A stretch of DNA of 64,000 nt from Archegozetes longisetosus (Eukaryota; Arthropoda; Arachnida; Sarcoptiformes; Trhypochthoniidae), in assembly GCA_018873245.2 (NCBI GenBank), contig JAEMBT020000003.1, positions 5,103,843-5,167,842 of the forward strand. The letters run 5' to 3'. The notes under the pieces were generated by a model. The model worked only from the letters and a program-made list of their open reading frames with translations. It had not been told where the DNA came from and did no database searches. Below are positions 33,575 to 46,000 of this stretch, in pieces (the stretch's first letter is position 1; every line of letters begins with the position of its first letter). The translations under genes and the position numbers were made by a program.

Positions 33575-36022
33575 CTATTTTTGTGTCATATTAGCTATAA
33601 ATTTCTCGATTTGAGGACGAGTTAATCTATTCTTGTCATTCGCATCGTTTGATTCACTCATCAGAACGCTTTCTGAGTCCCATTTCCATAGCATTTGTGT
33701 CGAGAATGTGTATCGAAAGTCCGCCAAAGAGTCTTTAGGAAATTCAAACAACGATTTGCCTGATCTTAGGTTAAAATAATATAATTTATTTTGACTGCGA
33801 CTCCATTTGACAATCCATGGCTTCTTAACTGTATTGATAATTAACAAACCGTAAGGTATTATAAACCGATCGCTATTATTAATCTCATAACAAAGTTTCA
33901 CTTTTTGTGCGCCGCTTTTGCACTCTTTCATATCCATGTTTTCAAATATCTGCTGAATATTCATGAAATCATACACTCTCTTCATTCTAATCGCTGCGTA
34001 TTCTGTTTGTGTCGTTTTTGTCACAGCTTTTGCTAACTTTATGGCCAAACCGTTTCGTTCCTCAAAACATTTGTCTCTGACATCATTTCCACCAATGAAT
34101 AGCGGATCAATTATATGAAAAGCAGCGATTCTTCGCTGTGCTTTTCCCTCACCTTTCAATTCTTGAACATATTCTCCATACAATAGTGTTTTGGGCGGCA
34201 GTTCAAGCTTTACTTCGAATTTAGTCCATTTCGAAGAAGAGGATCCGTCCCAATAGTAAATACTCATTCGACCCAAACCGAGAAAAAATCCACGAATATT
34301 ACTCAAATTGTTTGTCACTCCAGATAAATAATCGTTTTCTGATCCATAAACCATGCATTTGAATCCATGAATATATTCGAGTTCTTTCAGGTTCTCGGGC
34401 ATTAAAAGTTTTGGTTTGTATGCAAAATAATCGTTTGACTCACTGCTCTTCGATGATATGAGTTCTTGAAACTTAGAAGCAGGATCGGAACGAGACGGAG
34501 CCACGCGAGACTTCACATCAACTTTCCAGTAATTGAGACACTCTTTCCGAAGTTCTGGTTGTTTGAGGTCAAGTTGTGCATTCTCTGCAAAAGCTTTAAC
34601 TTTTGAAAGGAATAGAATCTGACGTCTTCCGATCTCGTTATTGGATCGAGTGATATATTGATAAAAGTCGTTGTCTTCCATCAGAATATCTAAGGGCACG
34701 ACTTCAATAATATCTTGATCTGACTTATTATTAGTAAGAAAATCGAGATGACAGTTAAGTTTAAATAAATAGTCTTCTATAGGAGTGGTTCCGGACTTCT
34801 TCCATTTACAAATTATATAACGTTCTGAGTTTGCAGGTCTACTACTATTTGGCTTATGAATAGAAACCTTTTTGAATACTCTATACATCAAATAAATTAA
34901 ACCAACACTGAATGGAGTGAAACAATCAAATAGCTTACAGACAAAACTTCCATTTGGTCTCAATATGGCTAGGGCACACAAGAACTGACACAAATATAGT
35001 CTTTTGGACAGTATTTCTTGAATATTTTCACTTCCTTCCACAGAAAATCCTCCATCAGCCATAACAAAGTGTACGCCCAAACCATCAGAGTTCCGAATGA
35101 CAAAATCCCGAAACTCTATCAAGTTTTTCGGTTTATAGATATCTCCATCACCATTGAGCCCTCCGTATCCATAATGTGGTTCAAAGGTTTCCGGAGAACC
35201 AGCAAAAAACTCTTCCAACTTGAAATCATTTGGGCCTTTTAACGTAAAACCAAATCCTTTTGCATTCCATCCTTTCCTCCAAAGAACATATTCAGAAAAC
35301 CCTCCCGGACCCGAACAGATATCAGCGAAATAAAGCAATTCTTGATATTTCACTAATGATTTTCCATTTTCATCAATGGGATCAGTGAACATGAAATCAA
35401 AGACGGCGTCCAGGTTTGCCATTTTCATCGCAGCTCTGTTCTGAAAGATTCCCTTCTCTATCGTCTCGAATGGATTCGATGTCGAACGAGCTCTTCTCAA
35501 CTCTTCGCCACTCAAACAATCAAAAACATTTTTACAATTAATTATAGCTTTTAATATTTGCTCATCACAGAAATGATCTTCTTCATCGATAGACATAACT
35601 TTATCTCCTTCTTTCCACCAATTGCCCAACTCTTCACTTGTAGGCAAATCTTGGTGGCATTCATCAATCCATTGGACAGTTTCGATCACACTCACGAATT
35701 GTTTCTCCTTTTCGTGACTCCACTCGTATTGAGAATCTATTTGAATTTGACTGAGAGCATAGCCCAAACCTCTTCTCCCCTTTTGTTTTGATTGTGGGAT
35801 CACATCGACGTCTCCCTGAGAATGCTTTCCCAAACCTTCTCCTTCTTTATAACCCATTTTACTCATCATTCGTCTGCCAATATTTGACTCACTAATCGAC
35901 ACTCCACTCGAGTATTCTTCATTTCGTGACTTTTTGCTTTGATTTGAATCTTTTTGATCTTCATCCAAATCTTGTCCAAAGTCTGCGTAACTCTTTCTCT
36001 TCAGTCTTGCCTTATGCGCCAT
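33575..36022 (-). CDS. CMTR1: Cap-specific mRNA (nucleoside-2'-O-)-methyltransferase 1
   Basis: A single exon of 815 residues, close to the human length. It has an N-terminal basic segment, a G-patch at about 47-90 (GYKEGEGLGKHSQG) and an RrmJ/FtsJ methyltransferase domain at about 195-420. The SAM-binding loop is DICSGPGGFSEY (234-245). The catalytic K-D-K-E set is visible as K200 (NRAAMKM), D323 (VMADGG), K363 (FVCKLF) and E400 (PANSERY). A guanylyltransferase-like region and a C-terminal WW-like segment (PWIVKWSRSQNKLYYFN) complete the family layout. It methylates the first transcribed nucleotide of capped mRNA (cap 1) in the nucleus, recruited to RNA polymerase II; its G-patch can bind DHX15. 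A decayed copy lies 7 kb away on the other strand. Confidence 0.97.
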   Translation of the reverse strand: MAHKARLKRKSYADFGQDLDEDQKDSNQSKKSRNEEYSSGVSISESNIGRRMMSKMGYKEGEGLGKHSQGDVDVIPQSKQKGRRGLGYALSQIQIDSQYEWSHEKEKQFVSVIETVQWIDECHQDLPTSEELGNWWKEGDKVMSIDEEDHFCDEQILKAIINCKNVFDCLSGEELRRARSTSNPFETIEKGIFQNRAAMKMANLDAVFDFMFTDPIDENGKSLVKYQELLYFADICSGPGGFSEYVLWRKGWNAKGFGFTLKGPNDFKLEEFFAGSPETFEPHYGYGGLNGDGDIYKPKNLIEFRDFVIRNSDGLGVHFVMADGGFSVEGSENIQEILSKRLYLCQFLCALAILRPNGSFVCKLFDCFTPFSVGLIYLMYRVFKKVSIHKPNSSRPANSERYIICKWKKSGTTPIEDYLFKLNCHLDFLTNNKSDQDIIEVVPLDILMEDNDFYQYITRSNNEIGRRQILFLSKVKAFAENAQLDLKQPELRKECLNYWKVDVKSRVAPSRSDPASKFQELISSKSSESNDYFAYKPKLLMPENLKELEYIHGFKCMVYGSENDYLSGVTNNLSNIRGFFLGLGRMSIYYWDGSSSSKWTKFEVKLELPPKTLLYGEYVQELKGEGKAQRRIAAFHIIDPLFIGGNDVRDKCFEERNGLAIKLAKAVTKTTQTEYAAIRMKRVYDFMNIQQIFENMDMKECKSGAQKVKLCYEINNSDRFIIPYGLLIINTVKKPWIVKWSRSQNKLYYFNLRSGKSLFEFPKDSLADFRYTFSTQMLWKWDSESVLMSESNDANDKNRLTRPQIEKFIANMTQK

Positions 36023-36587
36023 TTCTTCACAATAAAAATCGATTTATTTAACTGATACGAACCCGATTAAAAACTCTAAAATAGTTAAATAATTAGAACG
36101 TTTATGAATGAGAACACGAGATGTAAAACACAATCTTATTTGCTCTAAAAAATAGTAAACAAGTAGTGATCACATGATTAACACGTGTAAAGCAGTCATG
36201 AAATGATAGACAAAGTGAATTACGTGCAGCCTACTTATCATCTAGACTTTTACTCGAACAACTCAGTGATAATTATTTATTTTATCCGTCCCTGCTCCTG
36301 CTTTAGTTTTTTAGTTTTACTCATTATTGTAGGTCTAGATCATTAATGATACTTTTGAAGTTAATCAGCGCGCGATCTCTTATACCTATAGAAATAATAA
36401 TCATTGATTGCTATATTTTTTATACTTATCTTTTTCCTAACTTGAGTCTGAATTCGTTTGACAATAATCGAATGTGAAGGTCTATAAGAAGTCTGAAAAC
36501 TGCCTTCATTGAATCAAATTAAAACTTGTAAAAATTTTAATGATTTAGAAAAACTATGATTTTAATAGATTTAAAAAATACATTTAT
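36023..36587. other. CMTR1-DHX16 intergenic
   Basis: About 560 bp containing the CMTR1 promoter and the DHX16 3' end. No open frame or repeat that I can support. Confidence 0.5.
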
Positions 36588-39500
36588 TTACAATTTAGGA
36601 TAAACTCTATTCAGCTCATTATTAGATTTTCCAACTTGTTTAGGCATCTTTTTATTAGTGGAGTCTTCAACTTCTTTATCTCTATAATAATGAGGCGCTA
36701 CTTCTAAAAGCCATTGCGATTCGATCTCAATGGTTTGTCTCATGTATTCCTTAGTTGTGAGAACTAATTCATGGTAGAGAATGCAACGCGGCTTCTCTTC
36801 AAAAAGTGATGAGTTAGGATGAATCAGTACTGTTTGTTGCCCTTTCACAGTCTTGTACTGTCCAGCAGTTTTACTAAGTCTTGCCGCGTGGTAGAAATAA
36901 CCAGCAGTTATAGCTTTTCTGATAGCGATGTGATCGCTTGAATTTGACTTGAGCTCAATTTCCACTCTTTCCATCAATCCTTCCAGTTGGTCTCTAACAT
37001 CTCTTGCGCGACACATAGATCGATATTGAATGAAATTTTCGACACACCACTGACGAGAATAACCTGATTCTGACCATTGATTGTATATATTAAGAAGCAT
37101 GAGATGATCGCCTCCTGTGGTAAAAAGGTTTTTTCTAGCAGTGTCTGCGTGTATGGCCTTGTCCTTAGGACGATAAAAGATGGACGCATTCACACTCAAC
37201 ATAGCACTAATAGTCAGTATGTCTTCACTGCACTGGTATTTTTCCGATGCAATCAATGTTTTAGACATCATAGGGTCCACTGGAAATTCAGCCATACGTC
37301 GACCGAGTCGTGTCAGTTCTCCTAAATGATTGAGAGCTCCCAAAGCGTACAACTGTTCTAAGGCTAACACCAGAGTCTCGTGTGGTGGAGGATCCAAAAA
37401 GTCGAAATGCAATATATCGTTGATGCCTAAGCTCTTCAAAGTGAGCACAACATTTCCCAAATGTACTCTTTGTATCTCAGGGATAGTGTTGTCTTCAAGT
37501 TCGTGCTGATAAGCCCAAGCAGTGAACAGCCTGAAACATTTTCCTGCAGCCACGCGACCTGAACGGCCAGCTCTTTGGTTAGCACTTGCTTTAGAAATCG
37601 GAACCACAACCAAAGATTCCATTCCAGTGCGAGGATTGAAACTGTTCTGCTTGCAATATCCAGGGTCTATCACATACAGTATACCGTCGATTGTGAGCGA
37701 TGTCTCAGCGATGTTAGTCGCAAGAACTACTTTTCTGGAGTTAGGTGGAGTCGGTTCGAACACCTGCGACTGCATATCAGTCGGTAGATTCGAATAAATC
37801 GGACGAATCAATAGTTCTTTGATTCTCGAACCTAACTTTCTTTGCCTTTCTTGCAGTATTTCTTGACACTGTTCTATCTCTTCCTGTCCAGGAAGGAATA
37901 CCAGAATATCTCCTAGAGGCTGTGTCACATGGATTTGAAGAATAGTCACAACACAAGCTTCAATATAGTCAGCTTCTGGTGCTTTCGTGTAATAAATGTC
38001 GACTGGAAAACGACGGCCTGGAATTCGAAAGACTGGCGCATCGTCGAAAAACTCACTAAACTTCTGCGCGTCGAGTGTCGCAGAAGAGATCAACAGCTTC
38101 AAGTCAGGTCTAAAACGAGCGATATCTTTAACGAGACCGAACAAGACATCGGTATGAAGAGTGCGTTCGTGGGCCTCGTCTACTATTATGACTGAATATG
38201 ACGCTAAATCAGGTTCTGATAAGAATTCTCTCAGAAGCATACCGTCTGTCATATACTTAAGAATAGTTCGTTCACTCGTACAGTCTTCAAAACGGATACT
38301 ATATCCGACTTCATTACCGAGTTTGACACCCATTTCTTCGGCCACTCGAGCAGCAACACTCATAGCAGCAACTCTTCGCGGCTGAGTACAACCTACTTTC
38401 TTACCACCTTTAGTATATCCAGCATCGTGTAAATATTGAGGTATTTGTGTAGTCTTTCCCGAACCAGTCTCGCCTTCAATGATTAAGACTTGATGATCTT
38501 TAACCGCTTCAATCAGTTCTTCTTTGAAAGGATATATAGGTAGTGAACGTCTCGTCTCTTCAATCGTTTGACGCTTTGCAGCGTACGCATCTTTAGCTTC
38601 AGATTCATCTTCAAAATTTGTTCCATCGAGACTCAGAGACTGTACGAATTCTATTTCTGCGTCAACCAAAAGATCGTAGTTTTTATTCGACTTGTCAGTC
38701 GCGTCCTTTGCTCCGAATCTCAATTTTGCGATTCCGAGTCTCTCTTCTTCCCATTTTCTCTGTTCAGCGTTTGGTGCTTTCTCAATTTCGTCCACTTCCA
38801 CGTATTTGTGTTCTTCATCTTCTTTTGGTATATGATATCTTTGGACTCGTTCCATTTCTCGAGCCTTATCGTGTTCTCGCGCCAAATGCAGAATCTTTTT
38901 CCTATATTCCAGAGACGCTTTCTCTGTCTCTGTCAGACTCACGTCATTGAACAGGTATTCTTCGTCAGCGATGTCTCCTTCAAGAAGAGCCAATTTGTCG
39001 TCTTTTCGTTTCTCCAAATAAGTACGTCTTGACTCGACTCTAAGCTTTGGCACAATCTTTTTGCGATCTTCAGCTTCCAGTTTAAGACGTTTTGCTGCTT
39101 CTTCGAAAGATTTTTTATCATTTTTGATCGCAATATTTCGTGTTTTATTTTTATCTTTTTCTTTAAGACGCGCTGAAAATTCATCTCTTTCTTTCAAATC
39201 TTTAACTCTTTCTTCTTCCTCCGAATCTACTGAATCCTCACTATTATTACTACTAATCGGTTGATTCACTTGCTTTGATTTAACACTTTCTGTTTTATTT
39301 ACAATATTCAAATCATTACTAATTTCTTCCTCAAAGTCGTCATCAATTCTTTCTCGAAGTTTTCGTTTTTTGGCAGTTTTATTGTCTCGAAACTCATCCC
39401 ACAATCGTTGAGAGAAGATATCGACTTTTTGCTGATTATCAGTTCCCAATGCGTTGATAACTTTGTCTTTGAACTCATTAATATTTGATGATTTTTGTAT

Positions 39501-39593
39501 TAAATGGTTAATGAATTTGATGGTCGATTTATCCACAAAGCCTATCAATTCATACAACGATTCCTTAACTATTGATTCGCTATTACTCGACAT
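36588..39593 (-). CDS. DHX16: DEAH-box splicing helicase DHX16 (PRP2)
   Basis: A single exon of 1001 residues. The N-terminal third is charged and low-complexity, with acidic and lysine-rich blocks typical of DHX16. The helicase core has motif I GETGSGKT (374-381), TQPRRVAA, motif II DEAH (472-475), motif III SAT (504-506) and motif [11 protein letters not shown]. Winged-helix, ratchet (HA2) and OB-fold regions follow. DHX16 is the metazoan Prp2. It uses ATP to remodel the activated spliceosome before the first catalytic step, partnered by a G-patch protein. Several shorter frames on the opposite strand are its shadows. It ends the three-gene run with DCP1 and CMTR1, each separated by 0.5-1 kb, so they are probably transcribed independently. 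Confidence 0.97.
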   Translation of the reverse strand: MSSNSESIVKESLYELIGFVDKSTIKFINHLIQKSSNINEFKDKVINALGTDNQQKVDIFSQRLWDEFRDNKTAKKRKLRERIDDDFEEEISNDLNIVNKTESVKSKQVNQPISSNNSEDSVDSEEEERVKDLKERDEFSARLKEKDKNKTRNIAIKNDKKSFEEAAKRLKLEAEDRKKIVPKLRVESRRTYLEKRKDDKLALLEGDIADEEYLFNDVSLTETEKASLEYRKKILHLAREHDKAREMERVQRYHIPKEDEEHKYVEVDEIEKAPNAEQRKWEEERLGIAKLRFGAKDATDKSNKNYDLLVDAEIEFVQSLSLDGTNFEDESEAKDAYAAKRQTIEETRRSLPIYPFKEELIEAVKDHQVLIIEGETGSGKTTQIPQYLHDAGYTKGGKKVGCTQPRRVAAMSVAARVAEEMGVKLGNEVGYSIRFEDCTSERTILKYMTDGMLLREFLSEPDLASYSVIIVDEAHERTLHTDVLFGLVKDIARFRPDLKLLISSATLDAQKFSEFFDDAPVFRIPGRRFPVDIYYTKAPEADYIEACVVTILQIHVTQPLGDILVFLPGQEEIEQCQEILQERQRKLGSRIKELLIRPIYSNLPTDMQSQVFEPTPPNSRKVVLATNIAETSLTIDGILYVIDPGYCKQNSFNPRTGMESLVVVPISKASANQRAGRSGRVAAGKCFRLFTAWAYQHELEDNTIPEIQRVHLGNVVLTLKSLGINDILHFDFLDPPPHETLVLALEQLYALGALNHLGELTRLGRRMAEFPVDPMMSKTLIASEKYQCSEDILTISAMLSVNASIFYRPKDKAIHADTARKNLFTTGGDHLMLLNIYNQWSESGYSRQWCVENFIQYRSMCRARDVRDQLEGLMERVEIELKSNSSDHIAIRKAITAGYFYHAARLSKTAGQYKTVKGQQTVLIHPNSSLFEEKPRCILYHELVLTTKEYMRQTIEIESQWLLEVAPHYYRDKEVEDSTNKKMPKQVGKSNNELNRVYPKL

Positions 39594-40428
39594 CTTTTAC
39601 GCTATTATATCATGTGTCAGTTTATTATCAGATTATTGTTCAATTCATTATCAGTTAGTTATTTAAAAATTGATGTCAATATTAAGTTTTTAATTATATC
39701 TAAATAACAAACTATTCGAATAAAGTTCGTTCCATTTACTTGTAAACAATTCCAACATTTTGTTCATTAATTACGTCAAGTTTTACGAAAATAAGTTTTA
39801 CTTTCAAAAATGGGCGCGAAATTCAATGAATGTTTAATTTTGAAAATGATCATTACATGGACTCCAATCAATGATCATTGAAGTTTTCGAGTCATTTTCT
39901 TCAACATAAGAAAAACTATTTTAATGAAATATACATTTGACTGAACTTAACGAAAAAAGAAACTTGTTTCATATCATACTTGACTTTTATTAGAAAAATA
40001 CTGTGATAAAAAAACTACAAAATAGTTATTAAATGTAATAGCAGTTAGAGACCGAACTCATTTAATGGTTGGATAGGTTTGGTTCAATACTAAATTTACA
40101 AGGTTTGATTCGAAAAAGATTTACTAATTTTCAGTCTGTAACTCGAGTTTTTATAAGTTTTAAAGTATATATAAGAATTTATCGAAAAGTAATTCTAAGA
40201 TTGAACTTATTCTGAATAACTAATGTATTTTGTTCGACCAAAATAGTTTCTAAGTGGATCGAGAATCAAATTTTAAAAATATATATAAATTTTAAAAATA
40301 AAATCAAATACAATCTGGGATTATGAAAATGTTAAAAATGATTCAGTGTAAACAATGTTATAAATTATATGTTTATTATAATTTCTTTAAATTTGGTTAA
40401 AATTATTAGTATTAATCTACTGATGCGG
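39594..40428. other. DHX16 promoter side and Rab21 3' region
   Basis: AT-rich, no gene seen. It lies between the 5' end of DHX16 and the 3' end of the Rab21-like gene, both on the minus strand. Confidence 0.5.
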
Positions 40429-41536
40429 TCATTTGCAACAACTGAAAGACTTGTCTTTTTGACTATTATTGAGATCCAGTTTAGTTTGTGGACTAATCAA
40501 GTCGCTGTCATTGCTCTCACCAAAGCTAAAACTACTACACTTATTATCCCAAACTCTGATCATTTTATTAGCGATACACGAAAATACTTCATCGATCCCC
40601 GTGTGATTTAAAGCAGAAGTTTCAAAATAGTCAGCATTAATACTCATGGCATAGGACTCAGCCTCTTCGAAAGTGATTGTTCGTTCGTTTTGAAGATCTG
40701 TTTTATTGCCAACAATACTTAAAATTATTGAATTGTCGACATTTCGGAGGAGCTCTGCAAATAGGGGAAAAAATTGAGGAATTAATGCCAATAGTTAATA
40801 ATTGAATTTAATGCAAGTACGCCTTGAAAGATAACAACCTTTGACCCAGGCCTTCAAAGCATGAAAACTTTGTTGAGAAGTGATATCATAGACAATAATG
40901 GCTGCTTTTGCGCTCCTGTAGTAAAGTGGTGCCATTGATTTGAACCTTTCCTGTCCTGCTGTGTCCCATATTTCCAATAATAAAGTGATGTCACGTATAG
41001 TTATCTTATATGGAAAATAAGACGAACCGATTGTCGGAGATATGCTTCTACTAAACTTCTTACCCGTATATCTCATCGCTATACTTGTCTTCCCAACACC
41101 TTTAATATAAATAATCAAAACATCAACATTTATTCATTAAACTCTTCAGTAATATAAACATAGCAAGCGATCAAATGAAGGACTGATTAACCCATTTCTA
41201 AGGAACTATTGTTTTTGACGTCGTTAAATAAGTTTAAATATTACTATACACGAGTCAGACATCATGAGCAATGATTGCTATGAAATGCAACTTGCAATCG
41301 ATGTCTCAAATTTGAATGTTATTTTATAGAAAGGACACAAACAAAAGAAGTTATGAATTAGTAGATGCAAACATCCAGCTCATTATTATTGACATAAAAG
41401 CATCATTTTAAACAAGTGTCGACTTCGACCATTAGTGGAAGGAGTTAAACAAATATAGTATTAGAAATCATTTAAATAACTGATGTAAACCTTGTGGACC
41501 CAGTATAACAACTTTTACTTCATTCCGCTTATCCAT
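40429..41536 (-). CDS. RAB21: Rab21-like small GTPase
   Basis: Three exons (41491-41536, 40839-41099, 40429-40754) sum to 633 nt, 210 residues. The P-loop is GPQGVGKTS, split by the first intron. [16 protein letters not shown] and ETSAL follow. The stretch IVGNKTDLQNERTITFEEAE with SYAMSINADYFETSA is nearest Rab21 of the Rab5/22/21 branch, and switch I has SPTIGSSYFPYK. Rab21 acts on early endosomes and in integrin traffic. The chain ends FSCCK, a double-cysteine prenylation signal one residue from the end. The start is the ATG at 41534-41536, two residues before the conserved KRNEVKVVILG. Confidence 0.9.
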
Positions 41537-41879
41537 TTGTTTTGTTCGATTCGACCTCAACTTTGACTCGAATTCCAACTATTTATCAACACTTGTAAAT
41601 AATTTTCAATTTAAATATAATATTAATTTAGTTACATATTCCCAGATTTATATGATTTGAATTTTATGGAGAAAAAAGGAGAAAATCGCGACTTGGTAAA
41701 TAAAAACCGCAAATAAAATGAATGCATACAAGTGTCGATTTCGTCATTGCTATCAGTTTCGAGAAACTCTATTTTATTGGTCTGCAATAACAGTACTAAA
41801 TTCAATGTACATTTAGCTTCAAAAATATTTTCAAATCTTATCAACACTATAAAAATTCGATAATTAAATCATGATATTA
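41537..41879. other. 5' flank of Rab21-like gene
   Basis: AT-rich, with a short minus-strand frame (41632-41847) that has no recognisable features. Probably promoter and 5' UTR of the Rab21-like gene. Confidence 0.45.
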
Positions 41880-42395
41880 TCGAGAATGACCTCGAGTCTC
41901 TAAAAAATTTTAGTCACGAGACTCAACAATTCTCAGATTCCATATAATATAGGGGAAAATATTCGATTACTAATTGTTTACTTGCATTTAAACTCAACAT
42001 AAAACATTAAATTAGCATAACCGTTCAATAATTTAAAGCTTTTAATTTAATTTCCAATTTATCTAACAAATCTGTTTTCACTAAAATTCACCCTTTTATG
42101 AATCAATTTTGGATAAAACACATTTTTAAGCATTTATAAACCTTTGAACTTAGAATTATTCATCAAATATTTACTTACTAGTTTATTTACTTATTACTTA
42201 TTTGCTTACTACTACTTACTTAGTTGTACAATATTTTTGTTCAGTCAACATTAAAACATAAAACATTTGGAAATTAAGAATTAGTTACTGGGATTAAATC
42301 AGTAAAAATATCCTTCGAGACTCAAATGAGTGTCGAGGTACCCCCTCGACCGAAATTCGAGAGATCAGAGGAATACCATACAGTACTCTATCAAT
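41880..42395. repeat. CTCGAGTCTCG interspersed repeat, copy 2 (inverted)
   Basis: Reverse-orientation relative of the repeat in the 29.5-29.9 kb loop. It has ends ACCTCGAGTCTC and TTCGAGACTCAAATGAGTGT, the shared TCAGATTCCATATAATATAG, then extends into CATACAGTACTCTATC as at 29.46 and 30.66 kb. The middle is more diverged and includes a run of TACTTACT words. No coding capacity. Confidence 0.75.
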
Positions 42396-43070
42396 AATAT
42401 ATTCAAGACCAAATTGTCTCCTCTAATTACAATATATCGTACAGTTGTAAACTTAGTAATCCACGATAGCACCGTTGCTACCAACTTTTTTTTTGCCAAA
42501 ATTGACTTTAGACTTGCTTTTATTACCGTAATAATTATTTTACAAGTTTATAATATCTGATAAATTATGATCTGATGCCAGCAAGATGCATCACTTCTGG
42601 ACACTATCAGCGATTATTAAGTTGTTGAGTGTAAAACACGATCTCAGTAATGTAACCGATTATACAAAATAAAATACAAAGAAACTTTCTAATAAATTAT
42701 TTTTGATTCATTTGCGAGTATTGTTTGCTGCGATGGTTAAGTTTAGAACAAATTTTGATAGCTCGTAAAAGATGTTCAAATGAGAAACTACTTGAGCTAC
42801 CCATATATTTAGTTGAAAAGTTTATTCACGAACCATAAACTATTATAGCTTAGAAGCAATAACCATTTTTTAAACTTTATTTTTGCTTTAAACACTATTA
42901 AAACGCACTAAATGTCACTTTTTCTAAGCTACAGATAAGAGGCTTCGAATTCCTATTGTTGCACTTAGAAAATATCGTTAAAGTAATCTTTATTACATAT
43001 CTCTCAATTTAATAAGTTCTAGATTCATCTGACTAACTTCTACATTAGACTAATCTAATCGATTATAAAC
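42396..43070. other. Intergenic upstream of the CMTR1 pseudogene
   Basis: AT-rich, nothing identifiable. No obvious similarity to the 5' flank of the functional CMTR1 gene beyond a few bases next to the start. Confidence 0.4.
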
Positions 43071-45405
43071 ATGAACACAAAGGCAAAAATGAAGAGAAAG
43101 AGTTACGCAAACTTTGGATACAACTTGAATTTAAATTTAAACAAAAAGACACTAAATGATCCGTTGCATTGTCAAACATACGATCTTAGTTTCAGTAATA
43201 AATGCAATTTAGAATAACACAACAGATCTACTCCTTCTTGTTCACGACCAAGCCATTATTGATCAGCGATGGAAGCGATTTGAGCCCTAATAAGTCATCA
43301 AATGATAAATATTTGAGTGAAGTGTCGATCAGTGACTCAAATATTGGCAAGCAATTTTGAGCAAAACGAGTGGTAAAGAAGAAGGCTTGGGAAAACCCTT
43401 CAAAAGATTTAGACTTTAGACAATTACAACACAAATCATCAGTTTATGGATGTTATCGAAACAATTAAACGGATTAATGAATGCGTACAATTCAATCAAT
43501 GCTTAATTGAACTAAAGCAGGAAATAAAATCATGACTATGGATGAAATTAGCACTTCTGTGATTTAAAAAATGTTAAAAGCTACTCTCCAGAGTAAATCT
43601 TTTTTCGATAGCTTAAATCACGGATTGCTCTAAATTTTTCCCATGCTTTTGAACCAAAGTTCTCTTAAAAAAGCAGATATTGTGCCGTCTTTGACTTTAT
43701 GTTGATCCATCCATGAAAATTGAAAAGCATTAGACAAAGTTAAAGAAATACTTGATTTCGCTGACATTGGTTCAGTCCCGGTAGCTTTCATCGAGTATGC
43801 TCTTTGGAAGAAATGATAGAATGATTTTCTACATCAAAAGGCAGAAATGATTATAAATTAGATGGTCTGATTATTGAAACTCCATAAACTTTGGAATAAC
43901 TTTATGGATATGGAGAGCCATCTGAAGATGGAAACATATCGTGACTCAAGAGTTCGAAGCTACTTCGAGATTTTGTTTCGCAATATCGATAGTTTAGACA
44001 CACATTTGCAATGGCTGAGTCAGGATTTTCTGCTAAATGAAATCAAAATATTCAAATACTAATCAAACAAATTAATTTGCTAATGTTCCTCAATTTTTAA
44101 AACTATTTTGAGACCAAATGGAAGTTTTGTTTACGAGATATTTGACGTCTTCTACTCATTCACTGTCGGTCTAATTTATTTGATGTATCGCACATTGAAG
44201 TTGGTTTTCATCCATGAGTCTAAGAGTTGTTGATCATCAGGTTCAGAAAGATTTATAACTTGCAAATGGAAAAATACGAAAATGCTGCTATTGAAGACTG
44301 TTCATCAAAGGTTAGTTGTTATCTGGAATATTTAGTCGGTCATAAGTCAGATCAAAATATCACTGAAATCGTACTCTTAAGCGTTCTGAAAGAGTACTTT
44401 TATTAATATACTACTCAATCTAATAACGGGATCATAAAACGGAGATCTTATTTTCTCAGAAGTCAAAGCATTCTCAGAGAATTGATAGCTCAATTTCAAA
44501 CAACCAGATCTTTAGAAAGAGCGTCTCAATTAGTGGAAAATTGATTTTAAATCTTATGTTTCTCTCATTCTCATCAAATATCTAAGTTTCATTATCCTGT
44601 GTCATCAGGGAATAATGAGTCGAAAGATTACTTCGTCTAAAAATCAAAGCTTTTAATGTATGAGAATCTGAAAGAGTTCAATCGATGGAATCTAAATCTA
44701 TGGATTCAAATGCATTATTTTAGGACCAGGAAACAATTATTTAGTGTCGTTAACCTTTTTAGTAATATTTTGCGGATTTTTTCTCGGTTTGGGTCGAATG
44801 AGTATTCACTATGGAGACGGATCCTCTTCGAAATAGATTAAAAATTTAAGTAAAGCTCAAACTGTGGTCTAAAACACTATTATATGGAGAATATGTTCAA
44901 GAACTGAAAGACGAAAGAAAAGCACAGTGATTCATTGCTGTGCTTTTCATATAATTGATTCGCTATTCATTGGTGGAAATGATGTCAGAGACAAGCATTT
45001 TGAAAAGAGAAATGGTTTAGTCATAAAGTTAGCAAAAGCTATGAGGAAAATGACACAAACAGAATGAACATTCTAAACAAACGCAACGATTAGAATGAAA
45101 AGAGTATATGATTTCATGAATATTCAACAGATGTTCGATAACATATATCTGATGGAACAATGCAGCAGATATTTTCCAGAAACTATTGACGTCTTGAAAA
45201 TAAATAAAATTGTTTTAATTTAAAACCTGGTAAATGATTGTTCGAATTGTCGAAAGATTGTTCAGCTTACTTTGGATACACATTCTCAGCATGATACTAT
45301 GAAAATGGGACTTAAAACACATTCAAATTAATGGACCAAACGATACAAATGATAATAAATTGAGTCGTTCGTATATCCAGAAGTTTGTACAACAAGTGAT
45401 TAATT
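43071..45405 (+). pseudogene. CMTR1 pseudogene, near full length
   Basis: Collinear with the functional CMTR1 from MKRKSYANFG at the start, through SISDSNIG, a frame-broken methyltransferase part, GFFLGLGRMSI, FIGGNDVRDK and RMKRVYDFMNIQQM, to the very C-terminus. Many stops, frameshifts and small deletions occur, while some stretches such as 44.74-45.05 kb remain visibly close to the parent. It runs opposite to its parent, and similarity seems to stop at the ends of the coding region. No poly(A) tail is evident, and the parent is itself intronless, so retrocopy and inverted DNA duplication cannot be told apart. Short frames here (43228-43434 minus, 43874-44062 plus) are fragments. Confidence 0.9.
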
Positions 45406-45839
45406 ATATGAGTCTATATATTCAATCAATTTTAGTTTATTTGTGTCATTCCCTATGATCTTAAATGTATTGATATATTATTACAAAAGCAATTCAACAA
45501 AAATATAGATTCTATACATTATTGATTTATTCATTTATTTCATGCTAGAGTTGATTGAGTTCATGGTCTTTACTTAAAATTATTTAATAGCATAAATTAT
45601 CAGTTTTAGGGAAAGATTATATTCATTAAACAATTGATAGAATTAATAACAGCTTCTCTAACCATATTGTGATTGATTTTAATCAATAAATTCTGAGCTT
45701 ACGTTGGTTAACGAATTTGAAGTCATACTAAACACTAATGAATTAAATGGTTAAGCTGAAGGCTGGTGCAAAACTTGATTGTTGTAAATTTAAACACGTT
45801 TTAGTAATAAAATTGACTTAACAAGCTTTTCTCAGGGTC
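45406..45839. other. Intergenic
   Basis: AT-rich. Nothing identifiable. Confidence 0.4.
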
Positions 45840-46000
45840 AATAAATCAAGCAAGTTTTGTATTATCGTCGGTGCGAGGAATAACTTGAGTTTACGATTTC
45901 GATGGAATTGAGCATACATATCTGGGTTTCCAGAGTTGAAACATGAAAGAATTTTTATTCATAAACATATAGTTTTCAAGGTACTCGACTTTAAGTGCCC
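45840..46000 (+). repeat. Degenerate repeat segment, family of 20.8 and 46.9 kb
   Basis: Contains ATTTCGATGGAATTGAGCAT and TTTCCAGAGTTGAAACATGA, which match the minus strand at about 46.86-46.95 kb and more weakly the plus strand at about 20.82-20.90 kb. Stops break any frame here. Confidence 0.6.

Noticed and set aside
35018-35791. Two plus-strand frames of 74 and 77 codons opposite CMTR1
   Set aside because: Antisense shadows of the CMTR1 coding sequence; no independent features.
36974-39264. Many overlapping open frames on both strands within the DHX16 region
   Set aside because: They are antisense or out-of-frame shadows of the 1001-codon DHX16 frame, with arginine/serine/phenylalanine-rich compositions typical of shadows.
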